A stretch of 17,323 nt of DNA, taken from positions 1 to 17,323 of the forward strand of contig JANXNM010000497.1 of assembly GCA_025354065.1 (NCBI GenBank), read 5' to 3'. The stretch is from Synechococcales cyanobacterium 340R_concoct_173_sub. GTDB lineage: Bacteria; Cyanobacteriota; Cyanobacteriia; Leptolyngbyales; Leptolyngbyaceae. Below are positions 1 through 7,578 of the stretch, one piece after another. Every line of letters begins with the position of its first letter. Within the stretch, counting starts at the first letter, position 1. A model generated the notes under the pieces. It was not told the DNA's origin, searched no databases, and worked only from the letters and a program-made list of their open reading frames with translations. The position numbers and the translations under genes are program-made.

Positions 1-110
1 CCCAAAGCAATTTGGAGAAATTCACTAAACCGATATTGATTGCCCTGAAGATCATTAAATCCAGCTTCAGCTTCAAAGGCGAGGGCTTTTTGGAGGCGGA
101 GAAAGTCCAT
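1..110 (-). CDS. recG: ATP-dependent DNA helicase RecG, N-terminal 36 residues (partial)
   Basis: The minus strand from 110 down to the window edge encodes MDFLRLQKALAFEAEAGFND and continues with LQGNQYRFSEFLQIAL. From memory this matches the start of cyanobacterial RecG proteins, in which an RLQKAL...GF.DL.G.QYRFSEFL block precedes the wedge domain. RecG is a superfamily 2 helicase that remodels stalled replication forks and Holliday junctions. The start is fixed: the ATG at 110-108 is the first start codon after an in-frame TAG six codons upstream. Only the N-terminal extension is inside the window, so no helicase motif can be checked and the family call rests on about 36 residues. It is divergent from the plus-strand gene at 427, with about 316 bp between them. 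Confidence 0.6.
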   Translation of the reverse strand, partial: MDFLRLQKALAFEAEAGFNDLQGNQYRFSEFLQIAL

Positions 111-426
111 AAGGGCTTGGGATGACTATTAGAGAATCTTGACAACCAGAAAATCCGAATTTCCGCCAGAGATTATCTATGATAAATCATGGCGATACCG
201 ACGCGCTCGATGGCTATGACGATCGAGGGAAGACCGATACGATCGAGGCATAAAGCAACTTTTTTCAATTGTCACAAATTAGAACTAAACTATTACCGAT
301 TACAATATTTATGGGCATACTGTTAACCAACGCCTGAAAATCCTGACTCCAGACCTGTGGCTTCAATGTCCATAGTCTGGGTTTCGTTAAAAATCTGATT
401 GATGTTTTCACGACTGAAGGTTTCTC
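111..426. other. Intergenic region between divergent recG and the 401-aa gene
   Basis: This spacer separates two divergent genes and should hold both promoters. It contains three CGATCG/CGCTCGATGG-like HIP1-related stretches around 200-250. A 24-codon acidic reading frame (179-253, plus) has no convincing ribosome binding site and I do not call it. I see no RNA gene or repeat family. Confidence 0.5.
269..306 (+). promoter_or_regulatory. Possible promoter of the 401-aa gene
   Basis: A -35-like TTGTCA at 269-274 is followed 16 bp later by TATTAC (291-296). A better -10-like TACAAT lies at 301-306 but is badly spaced from that -35 box. Either would start transcription 110-130 bp before the start codon at 427. 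This is pattern matching only. Confidence 0.22.
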
Positions 427-1632
427 ATGCAGGATGCGGCTGCTACGATTGCGCGGCAATTGGCCCAAGATGAACAGGCCACGCGAATTTATAAGTTTCT
501 GATTTACGCAAGCGAAGGCGCTTGGGTTGGAGACATTTCGTCCCCGAATGAAGCCATGATTTATCGGGTCTTAGGCCAGCTCTTGGAGCAGTTTCCCGAC
601 TTAAGCTTGCTGCGATCGCACCTTCACATCAGCGTCAATACCCTCAGCAAACCCGCCGACTATTCTCAAATCGCGGACACTATCCTAGAGGCAATTTTCT
701 TAGTTAGGGGCGGCAGCGAAGACCCAACCACCATGTTTCTGCCAGTAGTTTCTCCTATTAATCCTCAAGTCAATCCCCAGACCACGCTCTACATCACTAT
801 TTCCGCCCAACTGCTCCAGCTTCCCAACCAAATCCGTCTAAAAAAGCTAGCGTTCTGTGCAGCCCAATCTATTTGGGAAGGGGATTTAGCTAAGCTAGGA
901 TCTATGAGTTGGATCGATTTAACTAAAATGATTCATCAACGCCACGCCACCCGTAAGGACTTAAAAAAAGGGTTTCAACAAGTCGTAAGTCGGTTGAGTA
1001 AGCCCATTGAATATAGCTTGTTGGCAGAGACGTTAATTAATAATCTACAAGCTCTTTACCAAGTGGCGATCGTAGAAGTTCCCTCGGCCACTGCCGAACC
1101 AAATCTGACACCCAGCCTCAATAGTCCAAATCTCAATAGTAGTGAGGCTGAATCGTTAGCGAATTTCGATGAAGTAGGCCGAGATACCCCTGTTCCTAAG
1201 CCCGCCGACGTAATTCCCTCATCGCCTTGGAGTGATGATATAGGGAGCAGCATGATAGAGGCGATCGATTCTGTCGTGTTTGATTTGCACTTTGACATTG
1301 TGAAATTGGCTAATCCACTACGACTTAAGCATTTGCTATTGATTTTGGTGAATAGCATGGAACCTGAAAACGCGATCGAAGGCATGACCCTGCGGCAACA
1401 AACCATGATGCCATTGCTGGCGACGGCATTCAGGCTACACCGAAAACCAGAAATTTTAGCCATTAAACTGCGGGAAATTGCCCGGAAATTGCCAGATTCT
1501 GATGAGTATGAAACGACAATTGATGCCATACTGCGGGCATTTAAAGTGCGATCGGCTTCAATCTCAGAAGTTGGCACTGCTTCAAAACGAATGTTCTGTG
1601 ATGAGTCAGTCGCGACAGGAATTCGTGCCTAG
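427..1632 (+). CDS. Unrecognised 401-aa protein with three internal ~75-residue repeats
   Basis: I do not recognise a named family. The start at 427 is supported by GAAGG at 416-420, six bases upstream. The protein is soluble, with no signal peptide or membrane segment. By eye it contains three copies of one helical unit at residues ~20-91, ~137-211 and ~298-373. Each begins with an R-x-x-K/H-h-hydrophobic helix (RIYKFLIYASEGAW, RLKKLAFCAAQSIW, RLKHLLLILVNSM). Copies 1 and 2 share the closing motif LSKPxxYSxxAxT; copy 3 ends in KLPDSDEYETTIDAIL. A low-complexity Ser/Asn/Pro-rich linker (about 218-270) separates copies 2 and 3. The repeats suggest an all-helical scaffold or binding protein, which is inference. 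The pentapeptide-repeat gene begins 59 bp downstream on the same strand, so the two may be cotranscribed. Confidence 0.75.
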   Translation: MQDAAATIARQLAQDEQATRIYKFLIYASEGAWVGDISSPNEAMIYRVLGQLLEQFPDLSLLRSHLHISVNTLSKPADYSQIADTILEAIFLVRGGSEDPTTMFLPVVSPINPQVNPQTTLYITISAQLLQLPNQIRLKKLAFCAAQSIWEGDLAKLGSMSWIDLTKMIHQRHATRKDLKKGFQQVVSRLSKPIEYSLLAETLINNLQALYQVAIVEVPSATAEPNLTPSLNSPNLNSSEAESLANFDEVGRDTPVPKPADVIPSSPWSDDIGSSMIEAIDSVVFDLHFDIVKLANPLRLKHLLLILVNSMEPENAIEGMTLRQQTMMPLLATAFRLHRKPEILAIKLREIARKLPDSDEYETTIDAILRAFKVRSASISEVGTASKRMFCDESVATGIRA

Positions 1633-1691
1633 TCTTCAAAATTGATCAGATCTCCTACTTTCCTACATTATTTTATTTGGAATTGCCCATC

Positions 1692-2687
1692 ATGACTCCT
1701 GAAGACCTGATTACCCAATACAAATCCGGCCATATCGATTTTTCAGGACTTGATCTTCACCGCATTCAACTGCAAGGAGCAGACTTGATTGGAGCCAACT
1801 TCTCGGGCAGTAATCTCCAAGGTACCAATCTAGTTTTAACCTTCCTCAGCCGAACCAATTTCCATCAAGCCAATCTTAAAGGGAGTCTGTTGCGTGGGGC
1901 AAATTTCAGCCAAGCAGACTTGTCGAATTGTGATTTTCGCGATGCGGATCTCATGGGCTGTAACCTCAGCCGATCGGACCTGCGCTGTTCAGACCTATCG
2001 CTTAGCACTTTGCTGGATGCAAATCTTAGTGGAGCCGATTTACGCGGCGCAATTTTGAATGGTGCAGATTTGCGAAGTACTTGTCTGCGCAGTGCAAATA
2101 TGCGGGAAGAAGGACGCGAGTTGCCGGGTGCGGACTTGCGGGGTGCAAATCTTCAATATGCAGATTTAAAAGGAGCCAATCTATCGGGGGTCAATCTCCA
2201 GCGGGCTAATCTAGCGGGAGCAAATTTGACAGAAGTTAGCTTGAAAGGGGCAAATTTAACCCAGGCAAATTTAACCGGGGCGAAGCTCACGAATGCGTTT
2301 ATGAGCGATGCTATTTTGACCGAGGCAAATCTGGCTAGGGCAACGTTGCAAGATGCTAAAATGAATCGCGTAGATTTGACCCGGGCGATTCTGACTGATG
2401 CAATTTTGACGGATGCGACTCTAAATGGTGCCAAACTAAACCAAGCTAATTTGCAAAATAGCAAAATGGCCCGAGTTCGCTTGAATAAGGCTGAGTTAGG
2501 TCGCACTAATTTAAAAGATGCCTTACTTCTAGAAGCCAATCTAATTGAGGCATATCTAGGACGAGCGGATTTGCGGGGAGCGGATTTGCGGGGAGCAAAC
2601 CTAATTCGAGCTGAAATTAGCAGTGCCCTGATGGCAGGTGCCAATTTTGAAGGTGCAACGTTGCCTGATGGAAGCATCCAGGATTAG
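1692..2687 (+). CDS. Pentapeptide-repeat protein, 331 aa
   Basis: Nearly the whole chain from about residue 18 to 326 is a run of A(D/N)LxG-type pentapeptides such as GADLRGANLQYADLKGANL. This repeat folds into a right-handed quadrilateral beta-helix. Cyanobacteria encode many such proteins; known family members include DNA mimics that protect gyrase (Qnr, MfpA), but most have no assigned role. I prefer the ATG at 1692 (MTPEDLITQY) over an upstream in-frame TTG at 1677, because the MTPE...DFSGLDL opening is usual for this class; neither has a strong ribosome binding site. The repeat register is interrupted once at about residues 137-146 (MREEGRELPG). No signal peptide or extra domain is visible, so a cytoplasmic location is likely. 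Antisense open frames here are by-products of the repeat. Confidence 0.9.
   Translation: MTPEDLITQYKSGHIDFSGLDLHRIQLQGADLIGANFSGSNLQGTNLVLTFLSRTNFHQANLKGSLLRGANFSQADLSNCDFRDADLMGCNLSRSDLRCSDLSLSTLLDANLSGADLRGAILNGADLRSTCLRSANMREEGRELPGADLRGANLQYADLKGANLSGVNLQRANLAGANLTEVSLKGANLTQANLTGAKLTNAFMSDAILTEANLARATLQDAKMNRVDLTRAILTDAILTDATLNGAKLNQANLQNSKMARVRLNKAELGRTNLKDALLLEANLIEAYLGRADLRGADLRGANLIRAEISSALMAGANFEGATLPDGSIQD
2564..2593 (+). repeat. 15-bp perfect tandem duplication inside the pentapeptide gene
   Basis: Two identical 15-bp copies (2564-2578 and 2579-2593) encode consecutive ADLRG pentapeptides. Other units in the gene encode similar residues with different codons, so exact identity here suggests a recent one-unit expansion. 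Confidence 0.85.
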
Positions 2688-2850
2688 CTAATGTTTATTA
2701 CCGGGAGCGCGATCGATATTTTCAGCTTTAGTTTGTCATTCTAACTAAGGGATAGGGGCGATCGCCCGCAAATTCAGCTAGAAGCAAGGGATGATCCCCG
2801 ATAGGTTTTAGCCAATCTGCAAGTCCCATAAGATAAAACTGCGATCGATC

Positions 2851-2872
2851 AAAGCGCTGACAAAGCGCTGAC
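2851..2872. repeat. 11-bp perfect tandem repeat
   Basis: AAAGCGCTGAC occurs twice head to tail. Each copy contains the palindrome AGCGCT. It lies about 150 bp upstream of the diguanylate cyclase start. Confidence 0.8.
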
Positions 2873-2953
2873 TTTGAAAAATCCAAACAAAGCTCTCAAG
2901 GTTTTCATTTCTTAGCCCTACAAATAATCCTTATGAAGAATGTTTTGTACTTC

Positions 2954-2980
2954 TTGATACTTAAAGGCAATACATACTAT
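2954..2980 (+). promoter_or_regulatory. Possible promoter of the diguanylate cyclase gene
   Basis: TTGATA (2954-2959) and TACTAT (2975-2980) resemble -35 and -10 boxes but are 15 bp apart, which is short. An alternative -10 is TACAAT at 2985-2990. Low confidence. Confidence 0.22.
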
Positions 2981-3018
2981 GCCTTACAATAACAAACGAT
3001 TACATTTATGTTGGTTTT

Positions 3019-4548
3019 ATGAAAGGTGATTGGCTATTACGGAAAGGGATGTTTCGATTTCTGATTCTGAATCTGCTAATAGCGATTGCTTATGCGATCG
3101 GGGTAGATCTTAGTCATAAATTTGCAACCTTGCCTGGCGGAGTTGCATCGGTTTGGTTTCCTTCAGGACTGACATTAGCGCTAGTTTATTTACTAGGAAA
3201 CCGCGTACTTTTGGGAATTGCTAGCGGATCGATTCTAGCTATTTCTCTAGATTTATTACGAATCGAGCAGCCAATATCAATCTTTAATTTTCTATTGATT
3301 AATGTAGCTTGTGCTTTAGGCAATTGTTTACAGCCATGGATTGCCACTTATTTAATTAAGAAACTTGCAAAACACAAGGATATTTTTAGTCACGTTGATA
3401 CAGTTCTTTTGTATGTTATGGCAGCGATTCTTTCACCGATTGCATCTGCGACAATTGGTATAACTAGTCTGTGTCTAGCGGGCTTAGTTCCTTGGAATAA
3501 CTATTGTATTAGTTGGCTGACATGGTGGATTGCAAGTGCGATCGCGCATTTAATGTTCACTCCAACAATTCTGCTATACAAAAAATTTCACAAAGTCGAG
3601 CATCCCCTAAATCCGTGGGAAGTCGGACTAATGTTAGTTTCTATTCTACTAGTGAGTTGGACTGCTTTTAGGCATGGCTATCGAGTAGAGTACTTACTGC
3701 TGCCGATTTTGATCTGGACAGTTAGTCGCTGTGGCAAGTTTTTTGCGAGTTTGTTAGTTGGTGTAGTTTCTCTAATTGCTATTATTTCTTCTGTTCATGG
3801 CTATGGATTTTGTGGTAGTAGCTCCTCAAATGAATCACTGCTGCTGTTGCAGTCATTTATGGCAGTACTTGCATTAACATCCCTGATTGTATCGGCAGTA
3901 ACAGATGAGCGAATAGAGGCGCAGTTATTGCTTGTGCAATCGATCGAAAGCCTTGAGAGTCAAGTAATGGAGCGAACTGCAAAATTGCAACAAAGTGAAA
4001 CTTCTCTCAAACAAGCCAATCTAGAATTAGAAAAGCTCGTTAATCTTGATGCCTTAACCCAAATTGCTAATCGACGCTGCTTTGACGATCGCCTCAGATT
4101 TGAATGGGAAAGACTGAGCCGAGAGCAGCAACCAATGTCTTTATTGTTACTTGATATTGACTATTTTAAGCGTTACAACGACTGCTATGGACATCAAACT
4201 GGCGATAAGTGTTTGAAGGCGATCGCTCAAACAGTAGAACAAACTTTATATCGTCCTGCGGATCTCGTGGCACGCTATGGCGGTGAAGAATTTGTCGCAA
4301 TCTTGCCAAATACCGATCTTGATGGCGCAATCATAGTCGCTGAGCAAATTCGTAGTGCGATCGCTAATCTAGAGATTCCTCACCAAAATTCCGACATCAG
4401 CGATAGGGTTACGGTTAGTGTCGGCATTACCAGTCTCATACCTAATCCTGAGCAAAAATTATCAACACTGATCCAACAAGCCGATGTCGCACTATATGGC
4501 GCTAAGCAGAAGGGACGCAATCGAGCTATAGTTTTTTTCGATAAATAA
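3019..4548 (+). CDS. Diguanylate cyclase with N-terminal MASE1 membrane sensor (MASE1-GGDEF)
   Basis: The 509-aa protein should make cyclic di-GMP from two GTP. Residues ~10-295 form a multi-helix membrane region with the MASE1 signature VASVWFPSGLTLALVYLLG near 42-60, an integral sensor whose ligand is usually unknown. Residues ~297-340 are a charged, probably coiled-coil linker (ERIEAQLLLVQSIESLESQV). The GGDEF domain starts at DALTQIANRR (344-353). The active-site loop is GGEEF at 421-425 and metal/nucleotide residues are present in LLLLDIDYFKRYND (375-388). The inhibitory I-site RxxD is intact as RPAD (412-415), exactly five residues before GGEEF, so product feedback is expected. No EAL, HD-GYP, PAS or GAF domain is visible. 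The start at 3019 has a weak ribosome binding site; codon 11 (3049, after GGAAAGG) is an alternative. Confidence 0.92.
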   Translation: MKGDWLLRKGMFRFLILNLLIAIAYAIGVDLSHKFATLPGGVASVWFPSGLTLALVYLLGNRVLLGIASGSILAISLDLLRIEQPISIFNFLLINVACALGNCLQPWIATYLIKKLAKHKDIFSHVDTVLLYVMAAILSPIASATIGITSLCLAGLVPWNNYCISWLTWWIASAIAHLMFTPTILLYKKFHKVEHPLNPWEVGLMLVSILLVSWTAFRHGYRVEYLLLPILIWTVSRCGKFFASLLVGVVSLIAIISSVHGYGFCGSSSSNESLLLLQSFMAVLALTSLIVSAVTDERIEAQLLLVQSIESLESQVMERTAKLQQSETSLKQANLELEKLVNLDALTQIANRRCFDDRLRFEWERLSREQQPMSLLLLDIDYFKRYNDCYGHQTGDKCLKAIAQTVEQTLYRPADLVARYGGEEFVAILPNTDLDGAIIVAEQIRSAIANLEIPHQNSDISDRVTVSVGITSLIPNPEQKLSTLIQQADVALYGAKQKGRNRAIVFFDK

Positions 4549-4602
4549 TTAGCAAATTGGTATGTCCCATCTTCGCCAAAACGGGATTACAAAGGATGGG
4601 GT

Positions 4603-4624
4603 GATCGGTTGACCAATCTATTTT
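4603..4624 (+). terminator. Possible weak terminator of the diguanylate cyclase gene
   Basis: An imperfect hairpin (GATCGGT-TG-ACCAATC, one mismatch, 4603-4618) is followed by TATTTT. The U tract is short, so this is only a candidate. Confidence 0.28.
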
Positions 4625-4640
4625 AGCGGATGGGTAGGGA

Positions 4641-4673
4641 CGATCGGATTTCAGAGGGAAGGCAATCCGATCG
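4641..4673. repeat. Perfect 10-bp inverted repeat between convergent genes
   Basis: CGATCGGATT (4641-4650) and AATCCGATCG (4664-4673) are exact inverted copies around a 13-nt purine-rich loop. As RNA this would be a stable hairpin on either strand. No T tract follows on either side, so it is not a standard intrinsic terminator. It sits between convergent genes and overlaps HIP1-like CGATCG at each arm. Confidence 0.75.
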
Positions 4674-4706
4674 CACCACTCTTCATAACCCTAATCAAAT
4701 CCTGTC

Positions 4707-5048
4707 TTAAGTGAGAAGACATGAAAGTGAGAAGACATGAACACTCTTAGCCGTGACTCTCATCACTAAAATCAAATAGGCAACTCCCGCCAAAAGCATA
4801 CCCGCAAATATATAATTCCGTGTCACTGGAACCTTCATATACCAAACACTAAACCCCGCGAAAACTACCATCGTAATTATCTCCTGCAACACCTTCAACT
4901 GCGGCAAACTAAAATATTCCGACCCAATTCGATTAGCCGGAACCTGAAAGCAGTACTCAAAAAATGCGATCATCCAACTCATCGCGATCGCAATCCATAG
5001 CGGACTCCCTCTTAAATTCCGCAAATGTCCATACCAAGCAAATGTCAT
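4707..5048 (-). CDS. DUF486 / DMT-type small membrane protein, frameshifted at the 5' end
   Basis: The open frame encodes a 113-aa hydrophobic protein with the hallmark MTFAWYGHL...SPLWIAI...IAFFEYCFQVPANRIG...LPQLKVLQEIITMVVF order of the DUF486 family (drug/metabolite transporter superfamily, about four helices, substrate unknown). The family normally has one more N-terminal helix before the FMTFAWYGHL block. That helix is present here, but in another frame just upstream (5045-5089), so the gene as read is broken by what looks like a one-base loss in a run of four T. The C-terminus after GVAYLIL also looks out of frame: adding one base in the TTTT run near 4770 would give LIFSDESHG and a stop at 4749-4747, close to the normal family length. 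Either a young pseudogene or a sequence with homopolymer errors. Confidence 0.72.
   Translation of the reverse strand: MTFAWYGHLRNLRGSPLWIAIAMSWMIAFFEYCFQVPANRIGSEYFSLPQLKVLQEIITMVVFAGFSVWYMKVPVTRNYIFAGMLLAGVAYLILVMRVTAKSVHVFSLSCLLT
4711..4742. repeat. 16-bp tandem duplication at the 3' end of the DUF486 gene
   Basis: GTGAGAAGACATGAAA (4711-4726) is followed directly by a second copy differing only in the last base (4727-4742). It lies in the apparent out-of-frame tail of the DUF486 gene, beyond the likely ancestral stop. Confidence 0.85.
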
Positions 5049-5089
5049 AAAACATTAGAAATTATCAAAAGCACAATCGGTTTCCACAT
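5045..5089 (-). pseudogene. N-terminal helix of the DUF486 protein, in another frame
   Basis: From ATG at 5089-5087 the minus strand reads MWKPIVLLIISNVL and stops at TGA 5047-5045. The next frame begins at the overlapping ATGA with MTFAWYGHL. In intact family members these two pieces are continuous as ...ISNVFMTFAWYGHL. Restoring one T in the run at 5052-5049 joins them exactly. AGGG about 11 bases upstream of this ATG is a plausible ribosome binding site, so this is the ancestral start. The ATGA overlap could in principle allow coupled translation of two pieces, but nothing else argues for that. Confidence 0.7.
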
Positions 5090-5142
5090 AATTCTATTAC
5101 CCTAAGCGTTGCTCCTCCAGTCTACAAAATCCGCCAAAAAAG

Positions 5143-5247
5143 TTACAATACTCCTAGCAAAATAGCAATCCCTAATCCAATCAGAACCCACAGTACCCAA
5201 CGCTCTAAACTACGCGCAAAGTTCAGCCCTGTATGTAACAGAATGCC
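5143..5247 (-). pseudogene. Remnant of a membrane-protein C-terminus (34 codons)
   Basis: On the minus strand, between a TAG at 5250-5248 and a TAA at 5145-5143, the frame reads GILLHTGLNFARSLERW and then VLWVLIGLGIAILLGVL. This is a convincing amphipathic stretch plus one transmembrane helix at a C-terminus. There is no ATG, GTG or TTG in frame, so it cannot be a normal gene as it stands. It resembles the last helix of small transporters in general; I cannot assign a family. It lies between the isocitrate dehydrogenase stop and the frameshifted DUF486 gene. Confidence 0.4.
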
Positions 5248-5326
5248 CTAATTCAACCGAATTATTATGGCTGGGACTTGGAAATCATAAATTTGATGAA
5301 TGTTCCCAGCAGATAAGTGAGGTCTT

Positions 5327-7552
5327 TTATCCGATCGTCGACAACACCCGATTCAAAGTTACACTCGGACGCATGGCCCGATCGCATTTTTCAGCATCAG
5401 GATGGTAGTATCCTCCGAGGTCGATCGCCTTTCCCTGTGCTGCATTGAGTTCATTTACGATCGTAGTCTCATTGGCTTTTAATTGGTCTGCTAAAGCGGC
5501 AAATTTTGTACTTAACGTAGCATTTTGGGTTTGGGTTGCGATCGCTTCTGCCCAATACATTGCCAAGTAGAAATGACTGCCGCGATTGTCGAGTTCATTT
5601 ACTTTAGCGGAGGGTGATTTGCTATTTTCGAGAAACTTACCATTCGCTTGATCTAATGTCTGTGCCAAGATTAACGCGTCATCATTATTGGTTTTTGTCG
5701 CCAAATCTTCCAATGCAACGGACAGTGCTAAAAACTCACCCAACGAATCCCAACGCAAATGTCCTTCAGAAACAAACTGCTGTACATGTTTCGGCGCAGA
5801 ACCGCCCGCCCCAGTTTCAAACAGCCCGCCGCCTGCAAGCAGAGGGACAATAGACAGCATTTTTGCACTGGTTCCTAATTCTAAAATTGGAAACAAATCG
5901 GTTAGATAATCTCGCAGTACATTTCCAGTTACTGAAATCACATTTTTTCCCGCTTTGATTTGTTCACAGGTGAAACGCATGGCTGCAACAGGTGACAAGA
6001 TTTGAATATCTAATCCAGTAGTATCATATCGGGGTAAATATTGATCGATTTTAGCAATCACATTTGCATCATGGGCACGATCGGAATCTAACCAAAATAC
6101 GGTTGGAACTCCCGTCGCTCTAGCCCGATTCACTGCAAGCTTAATCCAATCTTGAATGGGTAAATCCCGCGTCTGACACATCCGCCAAATATCACCTTTT
6201 TCAACCGAATGTTCCATTAAGGTTTCACCCGATTCATTCACCACACAAACGGTTCCATCAGCAGGAATTTCAAAGGTTTTGTCGTGAGAACCATATTCTT
6301 CAGCTTTCTGTGCCATCAAACCGACATTCGCCACATTCCCCATGGTCGTTACATCAAACGCGCCATTCTCTTGGCAGAATTTGATACATTCTTGATAAAT
6401 GGTTGCATAACACCGATCGGGAATCATTGCTTTTGTATCATGGGCTTTGCCATCGATACCCCACATTTGTCCAGAGGTCCGAATTGCCGCAGCCATGGAT
6501 GCATCAATGATCACGTCACTCGGCACATGCAGATTAGTAATGCCCAAATCTGAATTTACCATTGCCAATCTTGGACGGATTGTATAGGTTGCTTGAATGT
6601 CAGCTTCGATCGCAGATTTCAAATCTTCTGGTAATTGCCTAATCTTTGCATAGACATCCCCTAAACCATTCTTAGGATTCACGCTTAATTGATCAAAGGT
6701 ATCTGCATACTTCTCAAATACATCTTTGAAATATACCATCACCGCATGACCAAACAAAATTGGGTCAGAAACTTTCATCATTGTTGCTTTTACATGCAAA
6801 GACAACAGAATATCTTCTGACTTTGCAGCAGTTATGGAGTTCTCGTAGAACGATCGCAGTGCCACCACCGACATCACCGCAGCATCAATCAATTCGCCAG
6901 CAGTAACAGTGGTTTTCTCTTTTAAAACAGTTACACCTGAACTAGTCACCAGTTCAATTCTAACCATTCCCATCTGCTCAACGAGTACCGATTTTTCACT
7001 GCCATAGAAATCCTTAGCATCCATGTGAACGACATGCGATCGGGACTCTTTTTTCCATGCGCCAACTCTGTGGGGATTCTTTTGGGCATATTTCTTCACC
7101 GCCACCGCCACACGACGATCGGAATTACCCTCACGCAAAACGGGATTCACTGCGCTTCCAAGTACTTTGCCATAACGATCTTTGATTGTTTTTTCAGCTT
7201 CGTTTTGGGGTTCCGAGGGATAGTTAGGAATGTTATAGCCTTGAGACTGAAGTTCTTGAATGACAGCGAGGAGTTGGGGAAGGGATGCGCTGATGTTGGG
7301 GAGTTTAATGATATTAGCTTCTGGAGTTTTCGCGAGTTCTCCGAGTTGTTCGAGTGCGTCGAGTTGGCGTTGTTCGGGGAGAAGATTGTTAGGGAAGTTG
7401 GCGAGAATCCGTCCGGCGAGGGAGATGTCGCGGGTTTCGACTGTAATGTTAGCGGCGTTTGTGAAGGCTTGGACGATCGGTAAAAACGAGTAGGTCGCTA
7501 AGGCCGGAGCTTCGTCAGTAAAGGTATAAATAATGTCAGCGGGGTTCGTCAT
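5327..7552 (-). CDS. icd: Isocitrate dehydrogenase, NADP-dependent, monomeric type
   Basis: This 741-aa protein catalyses oxidative decarboxylation of isocitrate to 2-oxoglutarate, supplying the carbon skeleton for ammonium assimilation. It is the large single-chain type (about 740 aa), not the ~475-aa homodimeric type usual in cyanobacteria. I place the start at ATG 7552-7550 ([20 protein letters not shown], the family N-terminus); a longer frame to 7666 only adds a non-family sequence. Substrate residues sit in [16 protein letters not shown] (132-147: S133, N136, R140, R146). The metal acids appear as D350 and in RDYLTD (R547, D548, D552). NADP-phosphate determinants H589 and R600 are present, but residue 649 is Ala where I expect Arg. 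The tail [19 protein letters not shown] (652-670) is typical. No strong ribosome binding site is visible. The gene stands alone, with gene debris on both sides. Confidence 0.94.
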   Translation of the reverse strand: MTNPADIIYTFTDEAPALATYSFLPIVQAFTNAANITVETRDISLAGRILANFPNNLLPEQRQLDALEQLGELAKTPEANIIKLPNISASLPQLLAVIQELQSQGYNIPNYPSEPQNEAEKTIKDRYGKVLGSAVNPVLREGNSDRRVAVAVKKYAQKNPHRVGAWKKESRSHVVHMDAKDFYGSEKSVLVEQMGMVRIELVTSSGVTVLKEKTTVTAGELIDAAVMSVVALRSFYENSITAAKSEDILLSLHVKATMMKVSDPILFGHAVMVYFKDVFEKYADTFDQLSVNPKNGLGDVYAKIRQLPEDLKSAIEADIQATYTIRPRLAMVNSDLGITNLHVPSDVIIDASMAAAIRTSGQMWGIDGKAHDTKAMIPDRCYATIYQECIKFCQENGAFDVTTMGNVANVGLMAQKAEEYGSHDKTFEIPADGTVCVVNESGETLMEHSVEKGDIWRMCQTRDLPIQDWIKLAVNRARATGVPTVFWLDSDRAHDANVIAKIDQYLPRYDTTGLDIQILSPVAAMRFTCEQIKAGKNVISVTGNVLRDYLTDLFPILELGTSAKMLSIVPLLAGGGLFETGAGGSAPKHVQQFVSEGHLRWDSLGEFLALSVALEDLATKTNNDDALILAQTLDQANGKFLENSKSPSAKVNELDNRGSHFYLAMYWAEAIATQTQNATLSTKFAALADQLKANETTIVNELNAAQGKAIDLGGYYHPDAEKCDRAMRPSVTLNRVLSTIG

Positions 7553-7578
7553 AACGATGCCTATAGCAAATTGCAATG

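Larger units (their letters stand above)
2688..3018. other. Intergenic region before the diguanylate cyclase
   Basis: This 331-bp spacer carries several HIP1 palindromes, including the 12-bp GGGCGATCGCCC at 2757-2768, and an 11-bp perfect tandem repeat (AAAGCGCTGAC, 2851-2861 and 2862-2872). The last 100 bp are AT-rich and probably contain the promoter of the downstream gene. I see no coding potential or RNA gene. Confidence 0.5.

Noticed and set aside
179..253. 24-codon acidic reading frame (MINHGDTDALDGYDDRGKTD...)
   Set aside because: No ribosome binding site; its content follows from repeated CGATCGAGG-type HIP1-like sequence in the spacer.
265..468. Minus-strand 67-aa frame between recG and the 401-aa gene
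   Set aside because: Overlaps the start of a supported gene and its composition is not protein-like; no ribosome binding site.
2153..2677. 174-aa antisense frame within the pentapeptide gene
   Set aside because: A regular antisense image of the A(D/N)LxG repeat; no independent evidence of coding.
2964..2985. AAGGC/GCCTT inverted repeat near the diguanylate cyclase promoter
   Set aside because: Only five base pairs with a 12-nt loop; expected by chance.
7025..7483. 152-aa plus-strand frame inside the isocitrate dehydrogenase gene
   Set aside because: Shadow of a strongly conserved coding sequence on the other strand.
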